Source: an uncultured Bacteroidales bacterium
Lineage (GTDB): Bacteria; Bacteroidota; Bacteroidia; Bacteroidales; Bacteroidaceae
NCBI GenBank assembly: GCA_937995875.1
Contig: CALKIW010000007.1
Span: 1-64,000, forward strand
Direction: 5' to 3'
Length of the DNA stretch: 64,000 nucleotides
Part shown: piece after piece, positions 17,932 to 27,126 of the stretch
Layout: the number at the start of each line of letters is the position of its first letter
Numbering within the stretch: the first letter of the stretch is position 1
The notes under the pieces: generated by a model
The model's database searches: none
What the model was told of the DNA's origin: nothing
What the model saw: the letters and a program-made list of their open reading frames with translations, nothing else
Translations under genes and position numbers: made by a program

Positions 17932-20520
17932 TTAGAATGTCATTCTCATCATAAACCTCACCCCGTTGCGGTTGCTTGTAGGCAAATCATTATAGTTGCA
18001 ACGGTGTACATATTCCACGTGCAGTATCTTGAAAATGTTGTGTATGCCCGCTATCAACTCCACATATGGACGCTTCGGGTCCATCACGTAACAGCCTTCG
18101 GGGAACTGCATCAATGTAGCATTTCCGGCATTCTGCGGCAGTGTCGGGTTATTCTTATCGGTGAGTTTTCCCCACAAACACTTCACTCCGAAATACTCTC
18201 TCCACTTCAGTTTCTTGAGCAATGGGATTCGGTTGAAGATTTTTCCGTTCATATCCCAAGAAACATCCAGGCTTGCAAAGCGGTCGTTGAGGAACTCCAT
18301 GTTGTTTATCAGGTTAAAAGTCTCATCCTCGACAATATAGCTCAGGTTGGCTGCGGGCATGATGAGCAAAGGAAATGGCACTCTGTTCCACTGGGCACCG
18401 GCCTTGACATGAGTGTCTATCTTGCCCCAGCTTTTCATCCAGAAACGCTTATAGATAGATGCTTCGGTATAGTTGTACTTATAGTCTCCGCCCAAAAATT
18501 TGTTCAAGCCGATTGTATGGCCTATCTTAAACACGGGTGCATCCAGATTGATGGGCATGCGACGCTGCTTTGTATTGATATAGGTACGTCCCGGCGCAAG
18601 CGTCAATTCGAGTCTCAGTTCTGTTGTTCGCATCTTGCCGTTATGCAGCAAGTCTCCGGCCGCAACATTGTCCGGGAAAACAAAATCGACTCCGCTGTTC
18701 AGATTGTTAAAGAACAACCGACCTGCCGCCTCGTTCTCTTCCGTCTTCAATCCTAACATTGTCTTGAAGCCCCATTCATATTCATATTCGAAAAGCAGCT
18801 GCTGGCGGTTGTAGAACATCATCTTATCGACAGTGGCCCATTTGAAAGCTGTGAACACGTTGTCTTTGTCGGTGTGAACGAATTTGTCGGAAGGCGAAGT
18901 AACATCATAGGTCGATGTGAAAGTCAGTGTGCGCTTGGGGAACTCACGGGGGAGGTATTCTTTCTTGTTGAACGAATAGGTTACCTCGCCCTTGTAATAG
19001 TTTTTCTTAGAGCGCCAACCGCGTGCAGCATATCCCGAAAAGAACCAATGCTTATTCAAATTGGCCGTTGTCTGTGCACTGATACGTGTGCGGAATCCAT
19101 CGATGAAGTTCTTGGTTATGAAGGTGTTCACCGGCCCGATATCAACTTTACTTGGGCGATTTCGGTCGCCCGTTTCCACAAAGTTCTCGATTAAGGCTTT
19201 GGCGGCAAAGATAATATATTTGAATCCCTTAACCTGCTCCATACGATGGATAAAGGCATCCATCGAACTCTCGCTCTTGGTGAGTTCCACACTGCGATAC
19301 TTGTTCCAGAAAGCCTCATCCCGCATCAGTGCATTGGCCTCACGTCGCTCCTTAGTCTTGCCCTTGAACAACTGCTTGGGTAATTCATCAAAAGCATAAT
19401 CGTCGAGACGAGTTGTGCGGGCAACCATTACCTTTGCCAGCAAATTGGTGACCTTCATCTCGACAATCATATCATCAACACTCAATGCCCATTCTCCATT
19501 TGGGAGTTTGCGGAACTCCTGTCTCACCTGTAAATTCTCAACGAAGTTTACGTCACTTCGCTTGGGAATGGTGAGATTGCATCGCTTTACGTGAAGCGTG
19601 GAGTCGGCAAGGATATAAAGTTCACCTCTAAATCCAAAGTCCTGCTGGTTGTTGGGGATAAATTGCAGATGATAACAAAGATCGTGGTCTACATAGACCG
19701 TGTCCTCAATGTAAAAGCGATAGAATGCAATGGCGTCCTTACCAATAGGCGATGTAAACGGATATTGCAGCAGACGAATCTGATCATCGTATATATCAAT
19801 ATCGGAAAACACGTCCTTCATGGCTACAGTAAGAATGTCGCCGGTCTGGATGAGCTGGTTCACGCCCGTAGAACTTTGACCCTGAATAATATTCTTCTCA
19901 CTTTTGGGATTCTTGCGATAGATATGTTGCGTCACAGTTTCGTCCACGCTGATAGGGAGAATCAATTTGCCGTTGTAAGGGCTTGTCTCCACTTGGTCGA
20001 TCAGCCAACGGTGTTTGCTGATGAATCCGGAATCCATATCAGCCTGTGTAATGTCGTTTATCGCACAGGTTAGTTTCTGGTATTTAGTATATTGCAGGTA
20101 GTCGTGGTTTTGCAGATCAGTTCGTTTCTTGGCTGCGATTACCCGTTTCATGAGTTCTACGGCAGGGTTGTTCTTTCGACTGTAACGGCCTCGTTTCGAT
20201 TTCACCACAACCTCATTGAGCTGCTTGGTGTCCGGGCGGAGCTTCACATTGAGTATGGAAGGTGTTTTCGCAGAAATATTTACGGTCTTGGATTTGTACC
20301 CAACCGCCGAAAAAGTAAGCTGCCACCCATTGTGCCGAGCTATGGAATATTCGCCCATAGCGTTGCCACTCACCGCCACATGATGCCCCTTGTACGACGC
20401 ACTCGGATAGAGCAGCGTGTCGCCGGTCTCTGCATCGGTGATGACTCCTTGTATCTGTGCACTGATGCTCGTCGCAAGTATCAGCATCAATGTTGTAAAA
20501 AATATCCTGAAACTTTTCAT
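17932..20520 (-). CDS. DUF5686 family outer-membrane protein with carboxypeptidase-regulatory-like domain
   Basis: An 862-aa exported protein with a signal peptide ending at ISAQ. Next is a carboxypeptidase-D-regulatory-like beta domain (IQGVITDAETGDTLLYPSAS to VNISAK), as in many Bacteroidetes outer-membrane receptors. The large remainder matches the DUF5686 family pattern and ends in NRNGVRFMMRMTF; the C-terminal aromatic and alternating pattern suggests a beta barrel. Its molecular role is unknown. The gene begins 24 nt after the HAD gene and ends at a strong terminator, so it is probably the last gene of the five-gene unit starting at 23.8 kb. Confidence 0.84.
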   Translation of the reverse strand: MKSFRIFFTTLMLILATSISAQIQGVITDAETGDTLLYPSASYKGHHVAVSGNAMGEYSIARHNGWQLTFSAVGYKSKTVNISAKTPSILNVKLRPDTKQLNEVVVKSKRGRYSRKNNPAVELMKRVIAAKKRTDLQNHDYLQYTKYQKLTCAINDITQADMDSGFISKHRWLIDQVETSPYNGKLILPISVDETVTQHIYRKNPKSEKNIIQGQSSTGVNQLIQTGDILTVAMKDVFSDIDIYDDQIRLLQYPFTSPIGKDAIAFYRFYIEDTVYVDHDLCYHLQFIPNNQQDFGFRGELYILADSTLHVKRCNLTIPKRSDVNFVENLQVRQEFRKLPNGEWALSVDDMIVEMKVTNLLAKVMVARTTRLDDYAFDELPKQLFKGKTKERREANALMRDEAFWNKYRSVELTKSESSMDAFIHRMEQVKGFKYIIFAAKALIENFVETGDRNRPSKVDIGPVNTFITKNFIDGFRTRISAQTTANLNKHWFFSGYAARGWRSKKNYYKGEVTYSFNKKEYLPREFPKRTLTFTSTYDVTSPSDKFVHTDKDNVFTAFKWATVDKMMFYNRQQLLFEYEYEWGFKTMLGLKTEENEAAGRLFFNNLNSGVDFVFPDNVAAGDLLHNGKMRTTELRLELTLAPGRTYINTKQRRMPINLDAPVFKIGHTIGLNKFLGGDYKYNYTEASIYKRFWMKSWGKIDTHVKAGAQWNRVPFPLLIMPAANLSYIVEDETFNLINNMEFLNDRFASLDVSWDMNGKIFNRIPLLKKLKWREYFGVKCLWGKLTDKNNPTLPQNAGNATLMQFPEGCYVMDPKRPYVELIAGIHNIFKILHVEYVHRCNYNDLPTSNRNGVRFMMRMTF

Positions 20521-20544
20521 TCGTTTTCTGTTAATTATTATAGA

Positions 20545-21249
20545 CTATGTCTCTAACAATTTTGCCAAATCTGTAATAACAAAGTCCGGCAGTGTCTCGT
20601 CATAAGTTTTGTCGGTCCACCCTTTGCCCTTAAACCATGTCGTGTGGCATCCTGCTTTGATAGCCGGCTCTATATCCTTGTAGAAGCTGTCGCCCACAAC
20701 CATTGTTTCTTCAGGCTTTAACCCAAGACTCTCCACACCCAAACTAAAGATGCGTGCATCAGGTTTGCGTATGCCGACAGCAGCAGATTCTATGACGTCC
20801 TTAAAGTATTTGTCAAGTCCAAACTCCTGAAGCACAGTGTTGATATTGCCGTAAAAATTGCTTACGAGTACCATCGGATAGTGTTCGCCCAGTTTCGACA
20901 GCACACGACTGCTGTATGCCGTTATTTCCTTTACCCGCTCATACACGTCTGCAAGTACGGCATTGTGGCCGGCTTTAAACTCTTGTTCATCCGCTCCCCA
21001 CGCTCCGGAAGCGCAAAGATGTTCCATTTCCAGACGAATTTTCACGACAAGTGTCTTATAGAAAGTGAAGTCGGGACGGATTATCGGCTCTGCTCCCAAG
21101 GTGCGTTCCGCATACACATAAGCATCACGAAACTGTTGTTCGCTCACCGGAATATGGTTGCGCTGATAGGCACCCCATAACATTTGTCCCCAGTGACAGC
21201 CCGCCGTGTCCAGCGTTCCGCCATAATCGAATATATATCCTTTAATCAT
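20545..21249 (-). CDS. HAD-superfamily hydrolase with unusual motif I
   Basis: A 234-aa HAD protein of the C1-cap, YjjG/phosphoglycolate-phosphatase-like type. Motif I is FDYGGTLD (nucleophile Asp8), motif II lies in MVLVSNFYG, the motif III Lys is in RKPDARIF, and motif IV is MVVGDSFYKDIEPA. The residue two after the nucleophile is Gly10, where phosphatases carry the acid/base Asp. The enzyme may therefore be weakly active, use another base or have another role. Its start overlaps the stop of the CDP-alcohol phosphotransferase gene by 8 nt, so the two are probably coupled. Confidence 0.85.
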   Translation of the reverse strand: MIKGYIFDYGGTLDTAGCHWGQMLWGAYQRNHIPVSEQQFRDAYVYAERTLGAEPIIRPDFTFYKTLVVKIRLEMEHLCASGAWGADEQEFKAGHNAVLADVYERVKEITAYSSRVLSKLGEHYPMVLVSNFYGNINTVLQEFGLDKYFKDVIESAAVGIRKPDARIFSLGVESLGLKPEETMVVGDSFYKDIEPAIKAGCHTTWFKGKGWTDKTYDETLPDFVITDLAKLLET

Positions 21250-22195
21250 CGGTCGAAAGTTTAGATAGTTCTGCTGTCATGGACTTGCATAAGTTCTCAT
21301 GACTTTTGTGCATATATTCGTAAAGAAAATTGAGTATGGTTATTTCGAAAAGGAAGTAAATCCAGGGGCAGTTGAGCAGACACGTGATGTAAAGCACAAT
21401 GGCACGCACGTTGAATGTCAGGATGTTGGCATAGGTCATCATCGGTCGGCTACCGGCAAGAAACGATTGACGGATAGGCTCCAACGAATCTTTAGAGTGC
21501 TTAGCGACGTTTTTCTGCCAAGCAGCAAAGAATTTTTGGAACTTGGGAGTACGCTTTTCCTGATTCCTGCAATATCCTGCATAGTTGCGGTAAAACAATC
21601 GAGCCATAACCTGACCTTTCGGCGTTGCCTCATATACAGCGCGTTGCCGGGCATAACTGTCGAGTTCTGACCCTTCCTTTCCTTTCAGGAAAAACAAATG
21701 TATCTGCCGATAATAGTCTGCAATCATGGCCTGTGGTGAGTGGCTTAGAATACCGGCGAGCAGAGCCAACACCCATATCCATATCCCCCAATACATCTGG
21801 GTGCCGGGAATATGCTGCCCCTGCATACGCAGGCAAAGCCCTATATAGATGGCAATAAACCATATATCTCCCGAAACTCCGTCGAGCACACGCCCCACCA
21901 ACGTCTTCTTGCCTGTGAGACGAGCCATCTGTCCATCCGTGGAATCACAAAAATTGGCCAACATCAACAGCACCACGCCCATAATATTATGTACAAGATC
22001 GGTGTAGTAGAACATCCAACCGGAAGCGATGCCCAAGAAAATAGACAATATGGTAATGGTGTTTGGATGTATGCCCAACCTGTTCCACAAGAGGGCAAAG
22101 ACCAATCCTATGGGACGGGTAAAGTGCACGTCCAACCACTCTTCCGTGTCGTTCGATTTAAAAGACGCTTGTAATAACTCTTTAAATGTAGACAT
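21242..22195 (-). CDS. CDP-alcohol phosphatidyltransferase family membrane protein
   Basis: A 317-aa integral membrane enzyme that should join a CDP-activated alcohol to a second alcohol. The family motif is at 84-110 with Asp84, Asp87, Gly88, Ala91, Arg92, Gly101 and Asp105. The fourth aspartate is Asp110, giving D-x4-D in place of the usual D-x3-D. Several hydrophobic helices surround the motif. A long soluble-looking insert follows, rich in charged residues (about 180-245), then two more membrane segments. Upstream genes for a nucleotidyltransferase and an ATP-grasp enzyme suggest the head group is made in the same operon. Confidence 0.85.
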   Translation of the reverse strand: MSTFKELLQASFKSNDTEEWLDVHFTRPIGLVFALLWNRLGIHPNTITILSIFLGIASGWMFYYTDLVHNIMGVVLLMLANFCDSTDGQMARLTGKKTLVGRVLDGVSGDIWFIAIYIGLCLRMQGQHIPGTQMYWGIWIWVLALLAGILSHSPQAMIADYYRQIHLFFLKGKEGSELDSYARQRAVYEATPKGQVMARLFYRNYAGYCRNQEKRTPKFQKFFAAWQKNVAKHSKDSLEPIRQSFLAGSRPMMTYANILTFNVRAIVLYITCLLNCPWIYFLFEITILNFLYEYMHKSHENLCKSMTAELSKLSTDD

Positions 22196-22249
22196 TTCTT
22201 TCTGTATTTTTGCTTGTGCCCTACTTGTTGGGACTATAATTTGACCAAG

Positions 22250-23065
22250 CTACGCCCGTTTTGACAGTATCTCCACAGCAATAGCCGTTGCCGCCTCCTC
22301 CTTACAGCGAGAGAAACTCGGCCAGTCATTGAAATCGATAATATAGTATTTTCCGTCCTTTCCGACAATCGCATCGCCGCCGTAGACATCTATTCCGATA
22401 AGTTCGGCAAGTCTTGCGACATCCGTTTGCAATGCCCGGACATCAAATGTGTAATGGTGTGCCCTGCCGTTGCGCGCTTCATCGCCAAACTTTGATATGC
22501 CATCATCACTGGGATAAAAATATTTAAACAGGCGCGTGCCCACCCCATAGAACTTCACCAAGTCGCCGGGAATGTGTGGACTGACCACCATATCCTCAAT
22601 GCCCCGCGCCCGAAAGGCGGCCTTTACACCTTCCAACGCATTCGAATCCCGACAATAAACCACATCCTTGTCCGACTGGGCAGCAGCATCGCCCCGCTTC
22701 AACCAGAAACCCTGTGAACTTCCGGCATCGGGCATCGGAACATGATGCTTCCGCATGAAACGGTCGAGCAGCGACCGCCGGCACCGTTCGACAGACTCCG
22801 GAGCGTTTACAACAAGTGCGCCGTTTGCCTCCTTAGCAGACAGCTCCTGCAAGGCTTCCGCAGAGCGAGCCATAGAAATGTAACATTCTGCAACGGTCGG
22901 ACAGCCTGCCAAGTCGGCCTCATCAACCATTGGTATGTCCTCTGTAAGTCCTACCCTGCGCTTTATCTCATCGCAAGTCAGCTTCAATATCCGGCGGTCT
23001 CTTTCTACCGAGTTTGGCGAGAATCTGTCGTCACGACGTATGGCGAGAAACTTCTCAACTTCCAT
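22250..23065 (-). CDS. ATP-grasp domain protein
   Basis: A 271-aa cytosolic protein with ATP-grasp features in the C-terminal half: VVSPHIPGDLVKFYGVG, and a metal-binding block IDFNDWPSFSRC near the end with the Asp/Asn pair expected for Mg2+. ATP-grasp enzymes ligate carboxylates to amines or thiols, or phosphorylate inositol-type polyols; it could also be a kinase of the inositol 1,3,4-trisphosphate 5/6-kinase type. It sits 5 nt after the nucleotidyltransferase gene and 54 nt before the CDP-alcohol phosphotransferase gene, so its substrate is probably an intermediate of that pathway. Confidence 0.75.
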   Translation of the reverse strand: MEVEKFLAIRRDDRFSPNSVERDRRILKLTCDEIKRRVGLTEDIPMVDEADLAGCPTVAECYISMARSAEALQELSAKEANGALVVNAPESVERCRRSLLDRFMRKHHVPMPDAGSSQGFWLKRGDAAAQSDKDVVYCRDSNALEGVKAAFRARGIEDMVVSPHIPGDLVKFYGVGTRLFKYFYPSDDGISKFGDEARNGRAHHYTFDVRALQTDVARLAELIGIDVYGGDAIVGKDGKYYIIDFNDWPSFSRCKEEAATAIAVEILSKRA

Positions 23066-23070
23066 ATCAA

Positions 23071-23817
23071 CTATTTCCTGTTACACGAATGATTGTTGCC
23101 GACAAGAAACGCCTCTGCCTTGGCGATGTCAGAAGCATGATCTATGTCGAATACTTTGGTAAAACCGAAGGCCTTCAAATGTCTGTTGTCACGAATCAGG
23201 CCACGCTGGAAGTTGCGCATACGGCTTTCGCCGCGCTGCATACAGTCTTTCAGCGTATCGATTGCACACGGTGCCAGTCCATAGATGCCACCCGATATAA
23301 AGGTGTTATCCAAACGATTATCATCGTAAAAGCCCGTGATGTTCATCTGCGCATCGGTACCAACATAGAGCGGTTTCTCGTCGTCCACGAAGTCCGTGAC
23401 GCCCATCAGTCCGTCTCCTCCCTGTGCCAGCACCTTCTCAAAGGCATCCACATAAGCAGCAAACTCCTGTTCCAAGAAGATGGCATCCACTGTCGTCATC
23501 ACGAACGGACAGTTGCCCAACAGTCTGCTCAGCTCAAAAAAGGAGTGCATTGAGCTTGGTGTAGTCTTGACTATAAAGCGCAGAGGCACCGGCACACCAT
23601 CAAGCCCGTTATCGACAATATGTTGCAGATGAGTGCTGACCAATGGCATAAGCTCGTTGCATATCACATCAATCTCTTCAGCACGGTTTTCCAAGAAGAT
23701 GCGAATTAAACGATCTATGAGATATTCGTCGCCCACCTTGACAAGTGGCTTGGGCGACTTCACCCCCTCTGCCGTTAAACGGGAGCCTTCTCCCGCTGCT
23801 ATAATTGCGAATTTCAT
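23071..23817 (-). CDS. Sugar/polyol-phosphate nucleotidyltransferase
   Basis: A 248-aa NTP-transferase fold enzyme. The nucleotide-binding signature is AAGEGSRL followed by KSPKPLVKVG. VDAIFLEQEF contains the candidate metal-binding Asp and FDIDHASDIAKAEAFL is the typical C-terminal end. I use the ATG at 23817: the -7 element at 23843-23850 would start transcription near 23836, inside an upstream in-frame ATG at 23838. Given the CDP-alcohol phosphotransferase three genes on, the product is plausibly a CDP-activated polyol such as CDP-inositol or CDP-glycerol, but that is inference. First gene of a five-gene minus-strand unit. Confidence 0.82.
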   Translation of the reverse strand: MKFAIIAAGEGSRLTAEGVKSPKPLVKVGDEYLIDRLIRIFLENRAEEIDVICNELMPLVSTHLQHIVDNGLDGVPVPLRFIVKTTPSSMHSFFELSRLLGNCPFVMTTVDAIFLEQEFAAYVDAFEKVLAQGGDGLMGVTDFVDDEKPLYVGTDAQMNITGFYDDNRLDNTFISGGIYGLAPCAIDTLKDCMQRGESRMRNFQRGLIRDNRHLKAFGFTKVFDIDHASDIAKAEAFLVGNNHSCNRK

Positions 23818-23842
23818 TCCATGTTCATATTTAAACAATTTA

Positions 23843-23850
23843 CAAAATTA
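23843..23850 (-). promoter_or_regulatory. Bacteroidetes -7 element for the nucleotidyltransferase unit
   Basis: The minus strand reads TAATTTTG. It places the start of transcription near 23836, which decides between two possible start codons of the downstream gene. Confidence 0.6.
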
Positions 23851-23888
23851 CTCATATTAGACGACAAAGGAAAACTTTTAAGTTTATT

Positions 23889-23920
23889 TTTGTTTTAACG
23901 TAAAAAACGCATTATATTTG
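23889..23920 (+). promoter_or_regulatory. Bacteroidetes promoter for the patatin gene
   Basis: TTTG (23889-23892), a 20-nt spacer and TATATTTG (23913-23920) match the consensus and precede the start codon by 41 nt. Confidence 0.78.
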
Positions 23921-23961
23921 TAAACATTATATATTCATACCCCACAACTTGTTTCACAATT

Positions 23962-26073
23962 ATGTATAAAAGTATATTCAAGTCAGTCTTTTTTTTCCTA
24001 TTTTTCATATCACCCGCCTTTCTACCCATAGCGACCAACACCGTCTCTGCTGCCGTTCAGCCTTCATCCACCGCCATCGCTCAACCCTCTGACGCCGCCG
24101 CCCGCCCAACGACCAAGAAGGTAGCCGTAGTACTTTCAGGTGGCGGAGCCAAAGGCATTGCGCACATTGGGGTGTTGAAGGTCATCGAGCGCGCCGGCAT
24201 CCCTATCGACATCATCACCGGAACGTCTATGGGCAGCATCGTAGGCGGGCTCTACTGCTGCGGATGGAATGCCACCGCACTGGATTCTACCGTGCGGAAA
24301 CAAGACTGGGCCTTTCTGCTCAGAGACCGGGAAGACTATTATTCGCAAAATCTTGTCAATCGCGAGAAGCAGAACACCTATCTGCTTTCCAAAACCGTCA
24401 CAATCAAAAACAAGAAAATTTACAAATCCGGAGGGCTCATTCAGGGCAAGAATCTCATCCGACTGTTCAACAGACTCACGGAGGGATATAACGACTCTAT
24501 GGATTTCAACAAGCTCCCCATCCCCTTTGCCTGTGTAGCAACCAATATTGTGGATAACACCGAATACGACTTTCACAGTGGCATTCTGCCCAATGCCATG
24601 CGCACCAGCATGTCTATTCCGGCAGTGTTCACACCCGTCAGAATGGGCGACATGATGCTCGTCGATGGCGGGCTGCGCAATAACTATCCGGCCGATATTG
24701 CACGGAAAATGGGGGCCGACTACATCATCGGAGCCACCGTACAGGGCAAACCCAAAACGGCTGATGACCTGGCCAACGGGGCGTCTATATTAGGCCAAAT
24801 CGTCGATGTGAACTGTAAGAATAAGTATGACGAAAACATCGCCATCACAGACATTCCCATACGCGTAAACACCGAAGGCTACGGTGCGGCAAGTTTCACC
24901 CCAGCAGCCATCGACACCCTCATCAGGCGTGGCGAAGAAGAGGCGATGAAACATTGGGGCGATCTCATGAAGCTCAAACGCAAACTGGGACTGGACGAGG
25001 ACTACAAAGCCCCACTGCTCAACCCCGGCGCTGCCGCCCTGCAACCCGTTGTGTTTGAAGACGACTCCACCAACAACCGGCCGACCTACGACCGCATGCA
25101 AGGCAACCTCGGTGTGAGATTCGACACAGAAAAAGGGGTGGCGATGCAACTCAACGGGCTATACTCAATGGCGGCACACCCCATAGACTTGAAAGCAACC
25201 CTAAGGCTCGGAAAAAACATGATGGCATCTGCCATAGCCAACTGGAAACCCAAAGGACTGGTAGACATAGCGCTCGGCTACACCTTCCGACACAACGATT
25301 TCGACATATACGAGGAAGGTCACAACGCCTACAACGTGACCTACAATCACCATCAAGTGGGCCTGAACCTGCTCAATATCAGTCTCAAAAACCTGGAATT
25401 GGATATCAGCACACGATGGGATTACTACAACTACACGGGAGTTTTGGTATCGAGTAAACTCCTGCGCGATGACTTCAAAATGCAAGATGACTACTATTTC
25501 AGCTATCACGCAGAACTCCACTTCAACTCCGAAGACGCTTGGACCTTCCCCACACGTGGCGCAAAATTCAATGCAGAATATGCCTATTTCACCGACAACT
25601 TCACCGGTTATAAAGGCCATAAGGGCTTCAGCGAACTTAGTGCCTCGTGGAGAATCTCGTTCAGTCTGAACAAAAGACTGACGTTCCAACCCCTGTTGTA
25701 TGGAAGAATGCTCTTTGGCAAAGAAATCCCCCTCATCAGGCAGAACGTGATTGGCGGGCAGTGGTTCGGCCACTATATAGAGCAGCAGATGCCGTTCGTC
25801 GGTGTTCACCATTTGGAGTTTACCGACCCGCGTTTTGTGGCGTGCCAATTCAAGTTTCAGGAACAACTCACTACCAAAAACTACATACTGCTGAAGATAG
25901 CTGCCGCACAGCATAGCGAGAAAACCAAAGACCTTCTTAAACATGGCCCCATGATGGGATACCAGCTGGCCTATTATTATCAGACACTGCTCGGCCCCGT
26001 TGGTGGCACACTGAGCTACTCCAACAGAACAAAAAGCGTCGACTTTTTTATCAATCTTGGGTTCCAGTTCTAA
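23962..26073 (+). CDS. Patatin-like phospholipase with C-terminal outer-membrane barrel (PlpD-like)
   Basis: A 703-aa exported protein. After a signal peptide and a low-complexity Ala/Pro/Ser linker, the patatin domain has the oxyanion loop SGGGAKG (59-65), the nucleophile Ser89 in GTSMG, and the catalytic Asp235 in DGG, so all catalytic elements are present. A middle region is followed by a C-terminal beta-rich part (about 370-703) with alternating hydrophobic residues, ending in FINLGFQF with a terminal Phe. This matches the bacterial surface lipase architecture of patatin plus POTRA-like plus barrel (type Vd). It likely hydrolyses phospholipids at the cell surface or periplasm. Transcribed alone. 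Confidence 0.9.
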   Translation: MYKSIFKSVFFFLFFISPAFLPIATNTVSAAVQPSSTAIAQPSDAAARPTTKKVAVVLSGGGAKGIAHIGVLKVIERAGIPIDIITGTSMGSIVGGLYCCGWNATALDSTVRKQDWAFLLRDREDYYSQNLVNREKQNTYLLSKTVTIKNKKIYKSGGLIQGKNLIRLFNRLTEGYNDSMDFNKLPIPFACVATNIVDNTEYDFHSGILPNAMRTSMSIPAVFTPVRMGDMMLVDGGLRNNYPADIARKMGADYIIGATVQGKPKTADDLANGASILGQIVDVNCKNKYDENIAITDIPIRVNTEGYGAASFTPAAIDTLIRRGEEEAMKHWGDLMKLKRKLGLDEDYKAPLLNPGAAALQPVVFEDDSTNNRPTYDRMQGNLGVRFDTEKGVAMQLNGLYSMAAHPIDLKATLRLGKNMMASAIANWKPKGLVDIALGYTFRHNDFDIYEEGHNAYNVTYNHHQVGLNLLNISLKNLELDISTRWDYYNYTGVLVSSKLLRDDFKMQDDYYFSYHAELHFNSEDAWTFPTRGAKFNAEYAYFTDNFTGYKGHKGFSELSASWRISFSLNKRLTFQPLLYGRMLFGKEIPLIRQNVIGGQWFGHYIEQQMPFVGVHHLEFTDPRFVACQFKFQEQLTTKNYILLKIAAAQHSEKTKDLLKHGPMMGYQLAYYYQTLLGPVGGTLSYSNRTKSVDFFINLGFQF

Positions 26074-26239
26074 CCCATCATGGGCTTGCGGCAAGCACCC
26101 GTCATAGCAACTTCGGCTCGACTAAAAGATAATTCGCATGGCTATGCAAAAGGCTGACAAAGGAGCGGCATCAACATGTACATCCGTTCGCATGTTGCTT
26201 TTGGCGGGCAATGGAAGCTGTAATTATGTAAAATAAACA

Positions 26240-26602
26240 CATGAAAAAAACAACCTTCCGGTCTTAGTGTTCCAGCGAAAAACAGGCTATGTTTTTCCGA
26301 CAAAACCGTTCCACAATCAACTCGAAAATTCAAACGGTTTGCGGTTAAGCCCTATTCTCATCGCGGGAAAGGCTCAACCGCAGTGCCAATCGACCGTAAC
26401 CGCCCTGCGTTTAAACTGTTTTCGCGGTGCGGTTAGGCATCAACCGCAGCCGGTTTAGAAAACTTTTTGCGAAGTTTTACTGACAAACGCTCGTTACACG
26501 CTGTCGTTCAGCACCATACACAAAACTCGCTAATTTTCGAGTATTTGGCACCAACGTATTTTCAATTCAAAATAAGCGAAAACTGAAGGGATGTTTGTAT
26601 AT
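26240..26602 (-). repeat. Interspersed 22-bp-array element, copy B (inverted)
   Basis: Read on the minus strand it starts with TACAAACATCCCTTCAG (26599 down), passes TTCGCTTATTTTGAATTG, enters five exact 22-bp units (26450-26341), and ends in the right block AAAAACATAGCCTG, TTTTTCGCTGG (26294-26270). Unit boundaries on the plus strand are 26341, 26363, 26385, 26407 and 26429. This is the only copy in opposite orientation. Confidence 0.8.
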
Positions 26603-27036
26603 ATTTTTCCTGATAATTAACAGAGATTATCCCAACCCATTCGTATTCATCAGACAGCTGAAACGGGTAGTGCCGGAACATTATAAATATACACCGAAAA
26701 GCTGTTTCTTCAAGTTCGTCTTGATGAATTCAAAAGAGCCTGAGATGGCCGCTCTCCGTTCACGGAATGGAAAGGATAAATGCCATGCTCCACCAAAGGT
26801 CGAAACCACCGCCCTACGGCAGCCGGTCTGTCGCAAAAAAAATATGAAAAACTCACTCTGAAGCCGTCTCTAAAGCTGGTTTATCACCATTCAATATCTA
26901 AAAACCCTAAGCCCTATCCTTCTCCCGTATCGCAACCAAGAAAGCAAAGCACAGCCATTACGCAGCATACCCATACACAAACTATACAATAAGCCAATCG
27001 TTCCTACAAATTTAGGCATAAATAATTACCAATTTA

Positions 27037-27068
27037 TTTGTATATATAAAATAAAAACTCTAAGTTTG
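27037..27068 (+). promoter_or_regulatory. Bacteroidetes promoter for serC-serA
   Basis: TTTG (27037-27040), a 20-nt spacer and TAAGTTTG (27061-27068) match the consensus, 58 nt before the serC ATG. Confidence 0.8.
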
Positions 27069-27126
27069 CAAATTGTTAAATAATAGGAAAAAACAGGAAT
27101 TAACCATTTAAAAATATCATAAAAGT

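Larger units (their letters stand above)
26074..27126. other. Gene-free 1-kb region containing repeat copy B
   Basis: The region holds the inverted copy B of the 22-bp-array element (26240-26602) and, at the right end, the serC promoter. Between 26603 and 27030 nothing is recognisable; an 88-codon open frame from 26595 is basic, lacks a promoter and does not look like a protein. Confidence 0.65.

Noticed and set aside
26595..26861. 88-codon open frame between repeat copy B and serC
   Set aside because: Begins inside the repeat boundary, has no Bacteroidetes promoter, and the translated sequence has no recognisable features.
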